18,067 nucleotides of DNA, taken from Micromonospora_J zhanjiangensis (GTDB lineage Bacteria > Actinomycetota > Actinomycetes > Mycobacteriales > Micromonosporaceae). The notes under the pieces were generated by a model, which was not told the origin of the DNA, did no database searches, and worked only from the letters and a program-made list of their open reading frames with translations. This document shows, piece after piece, positions 1 to 7,717 of this stretch. Location of the stretch: assembly GCF_042650605.1 (NCBI RefSeq), contig NZ_JBHSBN010000050.1, forward strand, positions 1-18,067, written 5' to 3'. The position numbers and the translations under genes were made by a program. Numbering within the stretch: position 1 is the stretch's first letter; each line of letters opens with the position of its first letter.

Positions 1-74
1 TCCCGGCGAGCCTCGACCGCCAGCCGCGTCGCACGCTCACGCAACTCATCGTTGTACTTCTTCGGTGCCGGCAT
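1..74 (-). CDS. IS3-family transposase OrfA, N-terminus only (runs off the window)
   Basis: Read on the minus strand, 24 codons begin MPAPKKYNDELRERATRLAV and continue past base 1. This matches the characteristic start of the OrfA helix-turn-helix protein of IS3-family elements in actinomycetes, usually MPAPKKYPDELRERA. OrfA binds the element ends and is normally followed by the OrfB DDE integrase, reached by programmed frameshifting. The ATG at 74-72 is preceded by a GGGAGG ribosome binding site with suitable spacing. The rest of OrfA and OrfB lie outside the window, so whether the element is intact cannot be judged. The identification rests on a short but distinctive N-terminal motif. Confidence 0.75.
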   Translation of the reverse strand, partial: MPAPKKYNDELRERATRLAVEARR

Positions 75-126
75 CGCTGCTGTTCCTCCCAGGTTTCGAT
101 ATCTCCATCAAACCCGGTGCGGGACA
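1..126 (-). mobile_element. End of an IS3-type insertion sequence
   Basis: Upstream of the OrfA start, the minus strand reads TGTCCCGCACCGGGTTTGATGG, written here in two parts: TGTCCCGCACC then GGGTTTGATGG. This layout, a TG-starting terminal repeat, a short leader, a GGGAGG site and then MPAPKKY, is usual for the left end of IS3-family elements. I place the outer end near 126. The exact boundary and any direct repeat cannot be confirmed because the other end is not in the window. Confidence 0.55.
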
Positions 127-359
127 CGGTGCCACTCCACCTCCGGGCCGCGCTCGGTCGGACCGCCGACGACGATTGCCACCGCCAAGACCAGGAGCAG
201 CAGCGTGCCCGCGTGCTGCACAACCGGTGCGGCGTCGAGAGTCACCGCGGCCATGACAGCCACCATCGCACCCGCAAGCATTCGGGCTCTGCGGGAAGCG
301 CCCGCCCGCGGCACGACGCAGCAGCAGGCTGACACCGCGGCCGACCCGAGCATGATCAC
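108..359 (-). pseudogene. Small membrane protein, 3' end apparently replaced by the IS3 end
   Basis: A minus-strand frame starts with GTG 17 bases after the stop of the DUF899 gene and runs 83 codons. It has two hydrophobic stretches: LAGAMVAVMAAVTL in the middle and AGTLLLLVLAVAIVVGG near the end. The last ten or so codons lie inside the proposed IS3 terminal repeat, and the stop is a TGA within GGGTTTGATGG. The natural C-terminus was therefore probably lost when the element inserted. The close spacing suggests it was the second gene of a DUF899 operon. I do not recognise the family. Weak points are the poor ribosome binding site and a composition that could allow a chance frame. Confidence 0.4.
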
Positions 360-375
360 CTCGATTATCAGGACG

Positions 376-1083
376 TCATCGCGGTGCGACGCCGGGGCGT
401 GACCATTGCGCGGTGGGGCGGCCGTTGAGACGCCACGGGTGCCCGGTGACCCGCGGCCAGCCTTCAGGCGAGTTTTCCCAGTTCTCTTGCCGGCCGTACA
501 CCGTGAGGTCCAGGGCGTGGTAGGTGGTCATCAACGCCTCCACGCCCCGCCCGGTGGTCCAGTAGGTCTCGTAGACCTCGTCGCCGTCGCGCAGGTAGCA
601 CGCGATGAACCCGAAGCCGCGACCGTCGGCCAGAGCCGGGTCGGAGTCTTTCGCTGAATACCAGGGGAACCTGTAGCCCATGAACTCCGCGAATGGGGCA
701 CTTTCGTCGTAGGGACCCTGGCAGAACACGGCGTAGGTGACGTCCCGAGCGTGCAGGTAGTCCAGCATCTGCATGTGACAGGTCGAGAAGGTGCACCCCT
801 CACACTGATGCTCGTACGGCTTGCCGTCGTGCCACATGTGGAAGTAGGCGATGAGCATCCGGCGGCCCTCGAACACCTCCACCAGCGGGGTGTCCCCGCC
901 AGGGCCCCGCACCGTCACCGTCGGCATCAAGGTCATCGGCAGCTGACGACGAGCGGCTGCGATCGCGTCTCCTTCGCCTGTATGGGCCTTCTCCCGGACC
1001 AGCAGTTCGTTGCGCTCACGCAGCCATGTCTCCCGGTCGACGATCGGGGGCGCGGCGGCGCTGGACGCGGGGGTTGCCGTCAT
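376..1083 (-). CDS. DUF899 family thioredoxin-like protein
   Basis: The 235-residue product matches the DUF899 family, thioredoxin-fold proteins of unknown substrate that are common in actinomycetes. Recognisable parts are the N-terminal DRETWLRERNELLVREKAHT helix, the FEGRRMLIAYFHMWHDG strand, and a cysteine cluster at about residues 94-102 (CEGC then C five residues on). These are followed by the DVTYAVFCQGPYDESAPF and MGYRFPWYSA segments. I chose the ATG at 1083 because GAAGGAG lies 6 bases upstream; an ATG 33 bases further upstream lacks such a site. It is transcribed away from the ECF sigma gene, with 138 bases between the two start codons, and this neighbour is its likely regulator. It probably acts in the cytoplasm in a redox or detoxifying role, but that is inferred. 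Confidence 0.88.
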   Translation of the reverse strand: MTATPASSAAAPPIVDRETWLRERNELLVREKAHTGEGDAIAAARRQLPMTLMPTVTVRGPGGDTPLVEVFEGRRMLIAYFHMWHDGKPYEHQCEGCTFSTCHMQMLDYLHARDVTYAVFCQGPYDESAPFAEFMGYRFPWYSAKDSDPALADGRGFGFIACYLRDGDEVYETYWTTGRGVEALMTTYHALDLTVYGRQENWENSPEGWPRVTGHPWRLNGRPTAQWSRPGVAPR

Positions 1084-1141
1084 GGCTATCTCCTTCGTGG
1101 AGTGGGGATCGGTCACAGGTACAGACGACCGAGTCGGCGAT

Positions 1142-1162
1142 CGTCATCGGTGACCGATGACG
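1142..1162. promoter_or_regulatory. 21-bp palindrome in the DUF899/sigma divergent promoter
   Basis: CGTCATCGGT (1142-1151) and ACCGATGACG (1153-1162) are exact reverse complements around a single central G. Odd-centred palindromes of this size between divergent start codons are typical dimer-binding operators. The site lies 59 bases upstream of the DUF899 ATG and 60 bases upstream of the sigma ATG, so one regulator could control both genes. The binding protein is not known and no repressor gene is adjacent. Confidence 0.55.
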
Positions 1163-1221
1163 GATGGGGTCCGCGGTCGTCAGTACGGTTGTGAGGAGCA
1201 GCCAGCCCCCGGGGAGATCAC

Positions 1222-2142
1222 ATGTCCGACTCGCCTGACGAGCAGGGGGTCTGGCTGCAGCGCGCCTTCGACGAGCACCGGCGTGAGCTACACGTGCACT
1301 GCTACCGCCTCGCCGGGAACGTCACCGACGCGGACGACCTGGTGCAGGAGACCTTCCTGCGTGCCTGGCGGGCTCGCGACCGCTTCGAGGGTCGCGCGTC
1401 GGCGCGCACCTGGTTCTACCGGATCGCCACAAACGTCTTCCTCGACAGCCGCAAGGCGGCCGGTCACCGGACGGTACCGTACGGTGACCCGCTGGAGTGG
1501 TCCACCGAGCTCGGTCCCTATCCCGACGCCCTGCTGGCCGACGATCCGCAGACCGGTCTCGCCGCCCGGGAAACCGTCGAGCTGGCCGTGATCGCAGCGC
1601 TCATGTACCTGCCGCCGCGGCAGCGGGCGGCCTTCGTGCTGCGCGACGTCCACGGCTGGACGCCGCAGGAGATCGCCGCCGCGCTCGACACCGCCGTAGC
1701 GGCCGTCAACAGCCTCCTCCAGCGGGCCCGCCACACCCTCCGACGGCAAGCGCCGTCGGACCCGAAGGACTGGCGCCGCCCGCAGCTCACCTGTGAGGAC
1801 GAAGAGATCCTGCGTCGCTACGCCAAGGCGAAGGACCCAGAGACGATCCGGGCACTGCTCGCCGAGGATGTACGGATCACGATGCCGCCCGAGCCGCCGG
1901 TCGTCGGGATCGACGCGGCTGCGGAGTTCCTCGGCCGGCCGCTCGACTGGCGTACGTTCCCCACCTCGGCCAACGGGCGCCCGGCATTGATCAACTATCT
2001 CCGCCGGCCCGGCAGCCCGCACTATGAGGCGTTGGTCGTCGACGTACTCCGGATCGAGAACGGGAAGATCGTGGAGAGCAACGCCTTCATCGGTGCCCGT
2101 CACATCGCCGCCTTCAGCATGCCCGCCACACTCGAGCCCTAG
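1222..2142 (+). CDS. ECF RNA polymerase sigma factor with SnoaL-like C-terminal domain
   Basis: The 306-residue protein has sigma-70 region 2 at about residues 13-80, with the core-binding segment DADDLVQETFLRAWR and the RTWFYRIATNVFLDSRK stretch. Region 4 lies at about 125-175 (LPPRQRAAFVLRDVHGWTPQEIA, then a recognition helix ending NSLLQRARHTLRR). After a linker, residues 195-300 look like a SnoaL/NTF2 fold. This architecture is that of the SigG/SigJ-like ECF group (TIGR02960 type; the ECF41/ECF56 neighbourhood), where the C-terminal domain takes the place of an anti-sigma factor in controlling activity. The ATG follows GGGGAG by 5 bases. No anti-sigma gene is adjacent. The divergent DUF899 gene is the obvious candidate target. 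Family assignment is strong; the exact ECF group is uncertain. Confidence 0.93.
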   Translation: MSDSPDEQGVWLQRAFDEHRRELHVHCYRLAGNVTDADDLVQETFLRAWRARDRFEGRASARTWFYRIATNVFLDSRKAAGHRTVPYGDPLEWSTELGPYPDALLADDPQTGLAARETVELAVIAALMYLPPRQRAAFVLRDVHGWTPQEIAAALDTAVAAVNSLLQRARHTLRRQAPSDPKDWRRPQLTCEDEEILRRYAKAKDPETIRALLAEDVRITMPPEPPVVGIDAAAEFLGRPLDWRTFPTSANGRPALINYLRRPGSPHYEALVVDVLRIENGKIVESNAFIGARHIAAFSMPATLEP

Positions 2143-2158
2143 ACAAGTGGGTCTCACG

Positions 2159-2645
2159 TTAAGTGATCGAGTCTGCACTGGTAGTGGGATTGCCGGGCTC
2201 GGACTTGGGATGTTCGTCGCCAGGTGGACCAGTGCGGGGTGTGCGCTGGGGGTAGTGGAGGGCGAGGACGAAGGCGTTGAGGAGTCGGCGGATCTCGGCG
2301 ACGGTCAACGCGATGATCTCCGGGTCGGGGTCGGGCTGCTGCGCGGTGGTGGCGGCGAGGATGGTCAGGACGGCCAAGGCGAGCATGGCCAGGGTGATGA
2401 ACCGGTGCCAGCCGGTCCAGCCCGCGGGCCTGGTAGTGGTGGAGGCCGACCTGGCCTTTACCGGTCTGGAACAACTCCTCGATGCTCCGGCGGGCCCTTC
2501 CACGAACTGCCCGGCCGTCCCACGTGGCTTCGCCCACACGAACCCGGTCCGCGACACGCGTCACCGCTTCGTCCAGGATGACCCGCCAACGGGCGCGGTC
2601 TACGCTGTGGCCCACGGCCACCGCACGATCTTCGATTGTCCTCAC
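2159..2645 (-). pseudogene. IS701-type transposase, C-terminal remnant with frameshift
   Basis: On the minus strand one frame gives RRSIEELFQTGKGQVGLHHYQARG. From about 2422 the sequence continues only in another frame as WTGWHRFITLAMLALAVLTILAATT, then PDPEIIALTVAEIRRLL, and ends at a stop at 2161-2159. Joined, this is the conserved C-terminal block of IS701-family transposases: EE-FQ-GKG--GLDHYQVR, W--WHR-ITLAMLA, then P--IALT--EIRRL. A single indel near 2422 separates the halves. The catalytic N-terminal two thirds are absent. The codons upstream of about 2500 do not obviously match the family and may be a rearranged junction. It is a dead remnant. Confidence 0.72.
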
Positions 2646-2723
2646 AAACCATCGATGATCAACGCGGTGGCCGTCGTCATGCCGACGCCACGCCCAATGC
2701 CGAAACCAAGTGACGTTGGAGTA

Positions 2724-3096
2724 CTAATCGCCGTGGAAGGCGCGTTCGTACTCGCCGATGATCACCGCGTCGAACAGCCGGCCCGGTGCGCTGATGGCGG
2801 TCAGTAGTGTGGCGGCTTGCGGACGTGCGTGCCAGGGCAGACGGCGGGAGCAGCCGATGTCGAAGTACTCGGCCACGATGTCGCCTTGGTCGGCGGTGGT
2901 GTGGTTCGCCGAGTCGAGTTGCCAGGCCCGCGATGAGGTCGCGTCCTGGCATTCGGCGGTGGAGATCCGTCCGCAGAAGGCGAACCGTAGGAGGCCGGCG
3001 ACGGGTGGTGGCCGGTGTCCGCGGGCTCTGGGCTGGTGTGGTGTGCAGCCATCCGGCCAGGAGATCGGGTTGGTTGACGCTCGTCGTACCGCCCAT
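2724..3096 (-). pseudogene. Serine recombinase (resolvase domain) remnant
   Basis: From ATG at 3096 the minus strand reads MGGTTSVNQPDLLAGWL, a typical N-terminus of actinobacterial serine recombinases. After a frame change near 2985-3000 another frame reads FAFCGRISTAECQDATSSRA, continues through EYFDIGCSRRLPW and RPQAATLL, and reaches FDAVIIGEYERAFHGD before a TAG at 2726-2724. The usual form is F-YGRIST-E-QDP--SR, so this is the resolvase catalytic domain. The catalytic serine would be the one in GRIST. The stop replaces the glutamine normally following HGD, and the large C-terminal DNA-binding part is missing. A GAGGTGAT site precedes the ATG. The gene is inactive by frameshift, nonsense codon and truncation. 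Confidence 0.78.
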
Positions 3097-3839
3097 GGAG
3101 ATCACCTCGATGCGATACCTCACCCTGCCCAACGAACCGGAAAGGTATCGATGACGTGGCTTGACCAACCAGGGTTGGGAACAGCAACCGCTCCATGAAC
3201 GCGGGGGTGGCTCATGCAGACTTTCGCCGTTGCGGCATCCACCGGCCACCTCCCCGGTCAGCGTGCGGCAACGGCGCGGTCCCAACCAGTCGCCCCGGAT
3301 GCCGGTGCCCACGGTCATCGGATCCGTACGCCCAGGCCCGACAGGTCCTCGGTCCCAACGGGTGGCGACAGAATCGGGCGGCGGCGGGCGGCAGCGACGC
3401 CCACCCGGCTCCACCGACCGCAGGCCAGCACCCCGGCAGCTACGCGCGCGGATCACCCGGCTGCTGTGGATGGACCCGGCGGAGGTAGCGACCGGCGCGC
3501 TTGAGCGCGGCACGCTCCGCGCCTCCCCGAACATCCGCACCAGCTCCAGTTCGACGGCGTGCCCCGAAGGGAGCAGTCGACGCCGCGCTGAGGCCCCTCC
3601 CGCCACACGGTTGCGCAGTCGTTGTAGTCCTGCTGGATTAATAGACATCAGTCTATCATGGGACGGCCAGCTCAGCAGTTCCAACGTCGTTGTGGACCAG
3701 TTCAGCTACAACTCCCGCTGACGGTTGAAGGAGGTGACAGCACAGGCGGCGGCTCGCCGGGGGCCGTGTGGCAGCGGGACAGCGGTTCGGATCCATCGAG
3801 AGATCGGAGTTCGCCACCTTGGACAGCGGAGACCTTCAA
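3097..3839. other. 743-bp stretch without a convincing gene
   Basis: Several long frames cross this stretch, but their products are rich in arginine, proline and serine and match nothing I recognise. They look like high-GC chance frames. It contains an 8-bp inverted repeat pair, CGATACCT at 3113-3120 and AGGTATCG at 3143-3150, just upstream of the recombinase remnant. It also holds the TetR-type palindrome at 3641-3656 and the leader of the GH3 gene. A minus-strand frame near 3400-3510 ending AALKRAGRYLRRVHPQQPG could be a gene scrap, but I cannot assign it. Confidence 0.5.
3641..3656. promoter_or_regulatory. TetR-type operator-like palindrome
   Basis: ATAGACATCAGTCTAT is a perfect inverted repeat with 6-bp arms (ATAGAC and GTCTAT) and a 4-base centre. 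TAGAC-N4-GTCTA is a common form of operator for TetR-family repressors, and the AT-rich arms stand out in this GC-rich DNA. It lies 183 bases upstream of the GH3 start codon. No TetR gene is visible in the window. It may be a leftover of a lost regulator-target pair, or it may control the GH3 gene from a distant regulator. Confidence 0.45.
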
Positions 3840-6800
3840 ATGGTGAAGACCAGTGCTGCGCCCTCGCGGGCGAGGGGGCACGGCAGAGGCGCCAGGAGTC
3901 CAGGGCGCAGGTTTCTGGCGCTCGGGCTGGCGTGGGCTGTGGCGGTGGGCGGGCTCGGCGCGTTCGCGCGGCCGACTTCGGCGTCCGCCGAGGGCACGCC
4001 GGCGTACAAGAACACCTCGCTGCCATTCAGTGTCCGTGCGGCGGACCTGGTCTCGCGGATGACGCTGGAGGAGAAGTACGACCAGCTCATAGCGATGCAG
4101 CCGCATGCGACCTGGCGTGCGAAGCCGAAGGCGATCGACCGGCTCGGCGTGAGGTCGTACGGGTATTGGGGGGAAGCCAATCACGGGATCTATTTCCCGA
4201 CCATCCCCGGAAACGGCAACTACACACAGTATCCGCAGAGCACCTCGATCGCATCGACGTGGAATCCAGCCCTCACCCAGGAGATCGCCGGCGGTATCGC
4301 TGACGAGGCCCGCGTGACCTACAACACGTCCTGTCCGCCCGGTGTGGCGAATCCCAACCCCGTCGGTGGCGCCTGTCACGGCTTGACCTATTGGTCGCCG
4401 AACCAGAACCTCAACCGCGATCCCCGGTGGGGGCGGGCGGACGAGTCCTACACCGAGGATCCCTTCCTGTCAGGCCAGGTGGCCGGCGCCTTCGTGACGG
4501 GTTTGCAGGGCGACACCTCGTCGCGTCCCGACACGGTGCCCACCGGGGCGCACGACTACGTTCAGGCGGTCGCCACGCCGAAGCATTACCTGGCGAACAA
4601 CTCCGAGGCGAACCGCGACTTTGGCACGTCGAACTTCACCGAGCGTTCGATGCACGAGTACTTCCTACCCCCCTTCGGGGCCTCGGCCGGCAAGGCGGGC
4701 GCGCGGTCGCTGATGGCCGCCTACAACGCCCTCTCGGTGAAGGAGAACTACACGACGGACTACCCGTCCGCCTCGAGCTACCCGACCCTGTGGAGCCCGC
4801 GCGACAATGCCACCCCCGGCGGTACGCCCGGGACGCCGGCCGCCGCGAGCCGGTACTCCCTCGAGACCATGCTGCGCCGGTCGTACGGCTTCGACGGTTA
4901 CGTCGTCTCCGACTGCGATGCGATCACCCGCGTGTACGGAACCGGGACGCAAGGACACTCCTGGCAGCCCGTTCAACTCGGCGGTCAGACGCAGATCAGC
5001 AAGACCCTCGGCAACGCCTGGGCGCTCAAGGCCGGCACCGACCTTGACTGCTCGGGCGGTGACTATCCCACGGCGACCGGACTCCCGGCGGCGCAGAGCC
5101 AAGGCTTTGTCAGCGAGGCCGACATCGACATCGCGCTCGTCCGCGCCTTCACCGCGCGGTTCCAGCTGGGCGAGTTCGATCCCGTCGCCTCCGTTCCATG
5201 GAACAGTGAGTCCTACTCGCTGTCGGCGGCCGGCGATCCTGATGTCAAGCTGGCTTCGCCGGCGCACCGCGCGGTCGCGCACGAATCTGCCCTCGAAGCG
5301 CCCGTGCTGCTGAAGAACGCAGGCAGAACGCTTCCGTTCGCGGGCGCGGCGACCGGCAAGACAGTCGCCCTGGGGCACGTGGACTCCCTCAACGCGTTTC
5401 AGTCCGGCTCCTACTCCGGGCCCACAGCTGTGAACACCACCTTCGCCCAGGCGCTGGCTGAGCGGACAGGGTCGTCCCCCTCGGCCGTGACCGCGGGCTC
5501 CAACACGCCGTTCCTGTCCGGCCACCTCGCGGAGTTCCCCAACGTCCTTGACGCCAACGGCACCGCGATCACCACCTCTGTGTGCGCCAGCAGCCCCTGC
5601 GATCCCGTAGCGGACGCGGCGACTGCCGAGTACCAGATCTCGCAGGCGGACAACGTCGTGGTGGTCGTCGGTCACCGGAACAACGACGGCGGCGAGGGCA
5701 CGGACCGCTCCACGGTCGTCCTGCCCCGCAAGCAGGCCGAGCTGATCCGGGACTCGATCGCCCCGCTCGCCCGGAAGTACGGCAAGAAGATCGTGGTGTG
5801 GATCCAGGCCAAGACCATGGTCGACGTCAGCGCGTTCAAGGACCTGCCGAGCGTGGGGGCGATCGTCTGGTCGTCCTTCAACGGCATGTACCAGGGCAAG
5901 GCGATGGCCGAGCTGCTGTTCAACGACGCGGTGACGCTCGAGGACGGGCGTGCCGCGGTGGCCAACTTCTCCGGCAAGCTGCCGCTGACCTGGTACTCCG
6001 ACGTTGACGCACAACTCGGGCCGGCGGCCGCTCCGGACCGCGCGATCGAGGACTACCGGATGACCAAGGCGGAAGGCGCCAGGTGCGGCCGGACGTACCT
6101 CTACTACCAGGTCGGTCCCGATTGCGCGGCTCCCCACTATGTGTTCGGTCAAGGTCTGTCGTACTCGCCGTTCGTCTACGGCGCCCCGAGACTGTCCTCC
6201 TCGAACATCACTCCCGACGATTCGGTGACGGTCTCGGTGCCCGTGTCGAACCGGGTCGCCAACAACCCGGGCAAGGCTGTCGTGGAGGTCTACGCCAGAG
6301 CTCCGAAGGGAGCCGATGGGAACCAGCGCCCGCTCAAGCAGTTGAAGGGTTTCGTCAAGAGCGGCGTGATCGCTGGGACTTCCCAGACGGTAAAGGTCAC
6401 CATTGGCGCCGGTGACCTGTGGTTCTGGGACGACGTAAAGCACAGAAAGGTGTTCCCCACGGGCAAGTGGACCATCCTGGCTGGCCCGAGCTCGGCCGAC
6501 GCGGACCTGAAGTCGGTGAGCCTGCGGGTGACCGGACACCGCACGGCCGGCGTCGAGGTGGTCTCGGCCCAGCCGGACGCCACCGAGCTGAGCCTGGACA
6601 CCCCCGACAACCGGATCAACGCCCAACTGTCGGTCACCAAACACGACATGACGTTCTGGAATCTGTCCGATCGGGCGCTCAGGGTGACGTACGCCTCCTC
6701 CAACCCGGCGGTCGCGACCGTCGACGCCAGCGGCTCGGTCAGGCCCGTGTCCACCGGCGCCGTCCTGATCACCGCCAACGCCACCGCCGACGGGGAGAGC

Positions 6801-7250
6801 AAGTCGACCACGTTCCCGGTCGTGGTGACCTCCGGCGCACCGGACGCCACCGGCTCGGCGTTCCCGAACGCTTATACGTCGCGGGTCGACTTCGGTGACC
6901 GGGAAGTTGCGCTCGACCAGGCGTCCTTGGGGACAAAGCTGTCCGCGAGTGTGTTCCCGGCCAACCCGACAACGACGTACAGCTACCAGATCGCCCCGAT
7001 GGACACCAACACCGCCGGAGCGAGCGTCACTTCGGCGGGAGTCCTGACCGCAGCCAGGACCGGGCACGTACGGGTCACTGTCACAGCAATCGGTGCCGGC
7101 GTGCAGACGTCGGAATCGGCCCTGGTCACGATCACATCCAGGTGCCGGTTCGGCGGGGTGGCGCCACCGATGGTCGGTGAGAGCTCGCCCCGGGTGCCTA
7201 CGAGGTGCAGATCGGCTGCGGCAACGGGTCCATTCACGCCATCGCCCTGA
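3840..7250 (+). CDS. Secreted glycoside hydrolase family 3 (beta-xylosidase-like) with Ig-like domains
   Basis: The 1136-residue product starts with a basic region and a hydrophobic signal (RRFLALGLAWAVAVGGLGAF), likely cleaved after ASA near residue 50. The GH3 N-domain (about 60-470) contains SYGYWGEANHGIYFPT and GFDGYVVSDCDAI; Asp358 in SDCDA is the expected nucleophile. The GH3 C-domain spans about 486-780 and a fibronectin-III-like domain about 792-880. Two Ig-like regions follow, the first a BIG2 type (YASSNPAVATVDASGSV, near 945-1010), the second near 1030-1090. The WGEANHG and TDLDCSGGDY segments favour the beta-xylosidase/arabinofuranosidase branch. It would release sugars from plant polysaccharide fragments outside the cell. 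The start at 3840 follows GGAG by 8 bases; an ATG 72 bases upstream is possible. The last 23 codons look out of frame (see findings). Confidence 0.9.
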   Translation: MVKTSAAPSRARGHGRGARSPGRRFLALGLAWAVAVGGLGAFARPTSASAEGTPAYKNTSLPFSVRAADLVSRMTLEEKYDQLIAMQPHATWRAKPKAIDRLGVRSYGYWGEANHGIYFPTIPGNGNYTQYPQSTSIASTWNPALTQEIAGGIADEARVTYNTSCPPGVANPNPVGGACHGLTYWSPNQNLNRDPRWGRADESYTEDPFLSGQVAGAFVTGLQGDTSSRPDTVPTGAHDYVQAVATPKHYLANNSEANRDFGTSNFTERSMHEYFLPPFGASAGKAGARSLMAAYNALSVKENYTTDYPSASSYPTLWSPRDNATPGGTPGTPAAASRYSLETMLRRSYGFDGYVVSDCDAITRVYGTGTQGHSWQPVQLGGQTQISKTLGNAWALKAGTDLDCSGGDYPTATGLPAAQSQGFVSEADIDIALVRAFTARFQLGEFDPVASVPWNSESYSLSAAGDPDVKLASPAHRAVAHESALEAPVLLKNAGRTLPFAGAATGKTVALGHVDSLNAFQSGSYSGPTAVNTTFAQALAERTGSSPSAVTAGSNTPFLSGHLAEFPNVLDANGTAITTSVCASSPCDPVADAATAEYQISQADNVVVVVGHRNNDGGEGTDRSTVVLPRKQAELIRDSIAPLARKYGKKIVVWIQAKTMVDVSAFKDLPSVGAIVWSSFNGMYQGKAMAELLFNDAVTLEDGRAAVANFSGKLPLTWYSDVDAQLGPAAAPDRAIEDYRMTKAEGARCGRTYLYYQVGPDCAAPHYVFGQGLSYSPFVYGAPRLSSSNITPDDSVTVSVPVSNRVANNPGKAVVEVYARAPKGADGNQRPLKQLKGFVKSGVIAGTSQTVKVTIGAGDLWFWDDVKHRKVFPTGKWTILAGPSSADADLKSVSLRVTGHRTAGVEVVSAQPDATELSLDTPDNRINAQLSVTKHDMTFWNLSDRALRVTYASSNPAVATVDASGSVRPVSTGAVLITANATADGESKSTTFPVVVTSGAPDATGSAFPNAYTSRVDFGDREVALDQASLGTKLSASVFPANPTTTYSYQIAPMDTNTAGASVTSAGVLTAARTGHVRVTVTAIGAGVQTSESALVTITSRCRFGGVAPPMVGESSPRVPTRCRSAAATGPFTPSP

Positions 7251-7325
7251 CCATCAGCTGATCTCGCGTCACGCGGCCCGCCGCAAACGATCCTCCCGCG
7301 GTGGCCAACTCGACCTGGGCGAGGC

Positions 7326-7717
7326 TGCATCGACTCGGGCGAGGCGGCGCGGGCGTTGACGGTCGGTGCCGGCTGACCGTGCATGTCACGGATGCGACCG
7401 ACGTGCCACGGGGCGTTCCGTTGGCCGTCGTCGAGGAGGTCACGCAGCGTTCGCCGGGATTCGACTCCGGGCAGGAGTCGAGCTGGCGGTATCACTGCGG
7501 AAATGGTGCCGCGTTTTTCGGTCCGGCCGGATAGGAGGAGCTGCGCGTTCACCCGGACGCGCTGGAGATGATCCGGGAGGAGCTGTGCGGGCTCGGACGG
7601 CCGGCGGATCAGGCCGACGAGATGCTGCGGCAGATGGACCGGACCGGGGAGCCAGCGGTGTACCTGTTTCGGTGCCTGCACTGCGGCGGGCAACTGGCAT
7701 TCTCGGATATCGGATGA
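7326..7717 (+). pseudogene. CbrC-family (UPF0167) pseudogene
   Basis: One frame gives CIDSGEAARALTVGAG followed by a stop. A second frame then gives VHVTDATDVPRGVPLAVVEEVTQRSPGF and SSWRYHCGNGAAFFGPAG, stops at TAG 7532-7534, and continues in the same frame. The continuation is EELRVHPDALEMIREELCG, then AVYLFRCLHCGGQLAFSDIG and a stop at 7717. This follows the CbrC family pattern: WCI-DG-AA, then V--EV--RTPGF--WQ, W--HC-D-AAFLGPAGY-EL, and a final LFRC-HCG-H-AY. The TAG sits where a tyrosine codon is usual. So there is one frameshift, one nonsense codon and a missing N-terminal zinc-binding region. The family includes an E. coli protein linked to colicin E2 tolerance; its role here is unknown. 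Confidence 0.75.

Noticed and set aside
2677..3684. Long minus-strand frame of 335 codons across the recombinase remnant
   Set aside because: Only the MGGTTSVNQPDLLAGW part is recognisable, and the resolvase domain continues in another frame. The rest is an out-of-frame reading.
3161..3721. Long plus-strand frame of about 186 codons upstream of the GH3 gene
   Set aside because: The product is Arg/Pro/Ser-rich without any recognisable motif and lacks a ribosome binding site; long chance frames are common at this GC content.
4665..7067. 800-codon minus-strand frame opposite the GH3 gene
   Set aside because: It is the antisense shadow of a high-GC gene. The plus strand has clear GH3 domains and the minus product has no recognisable motif.
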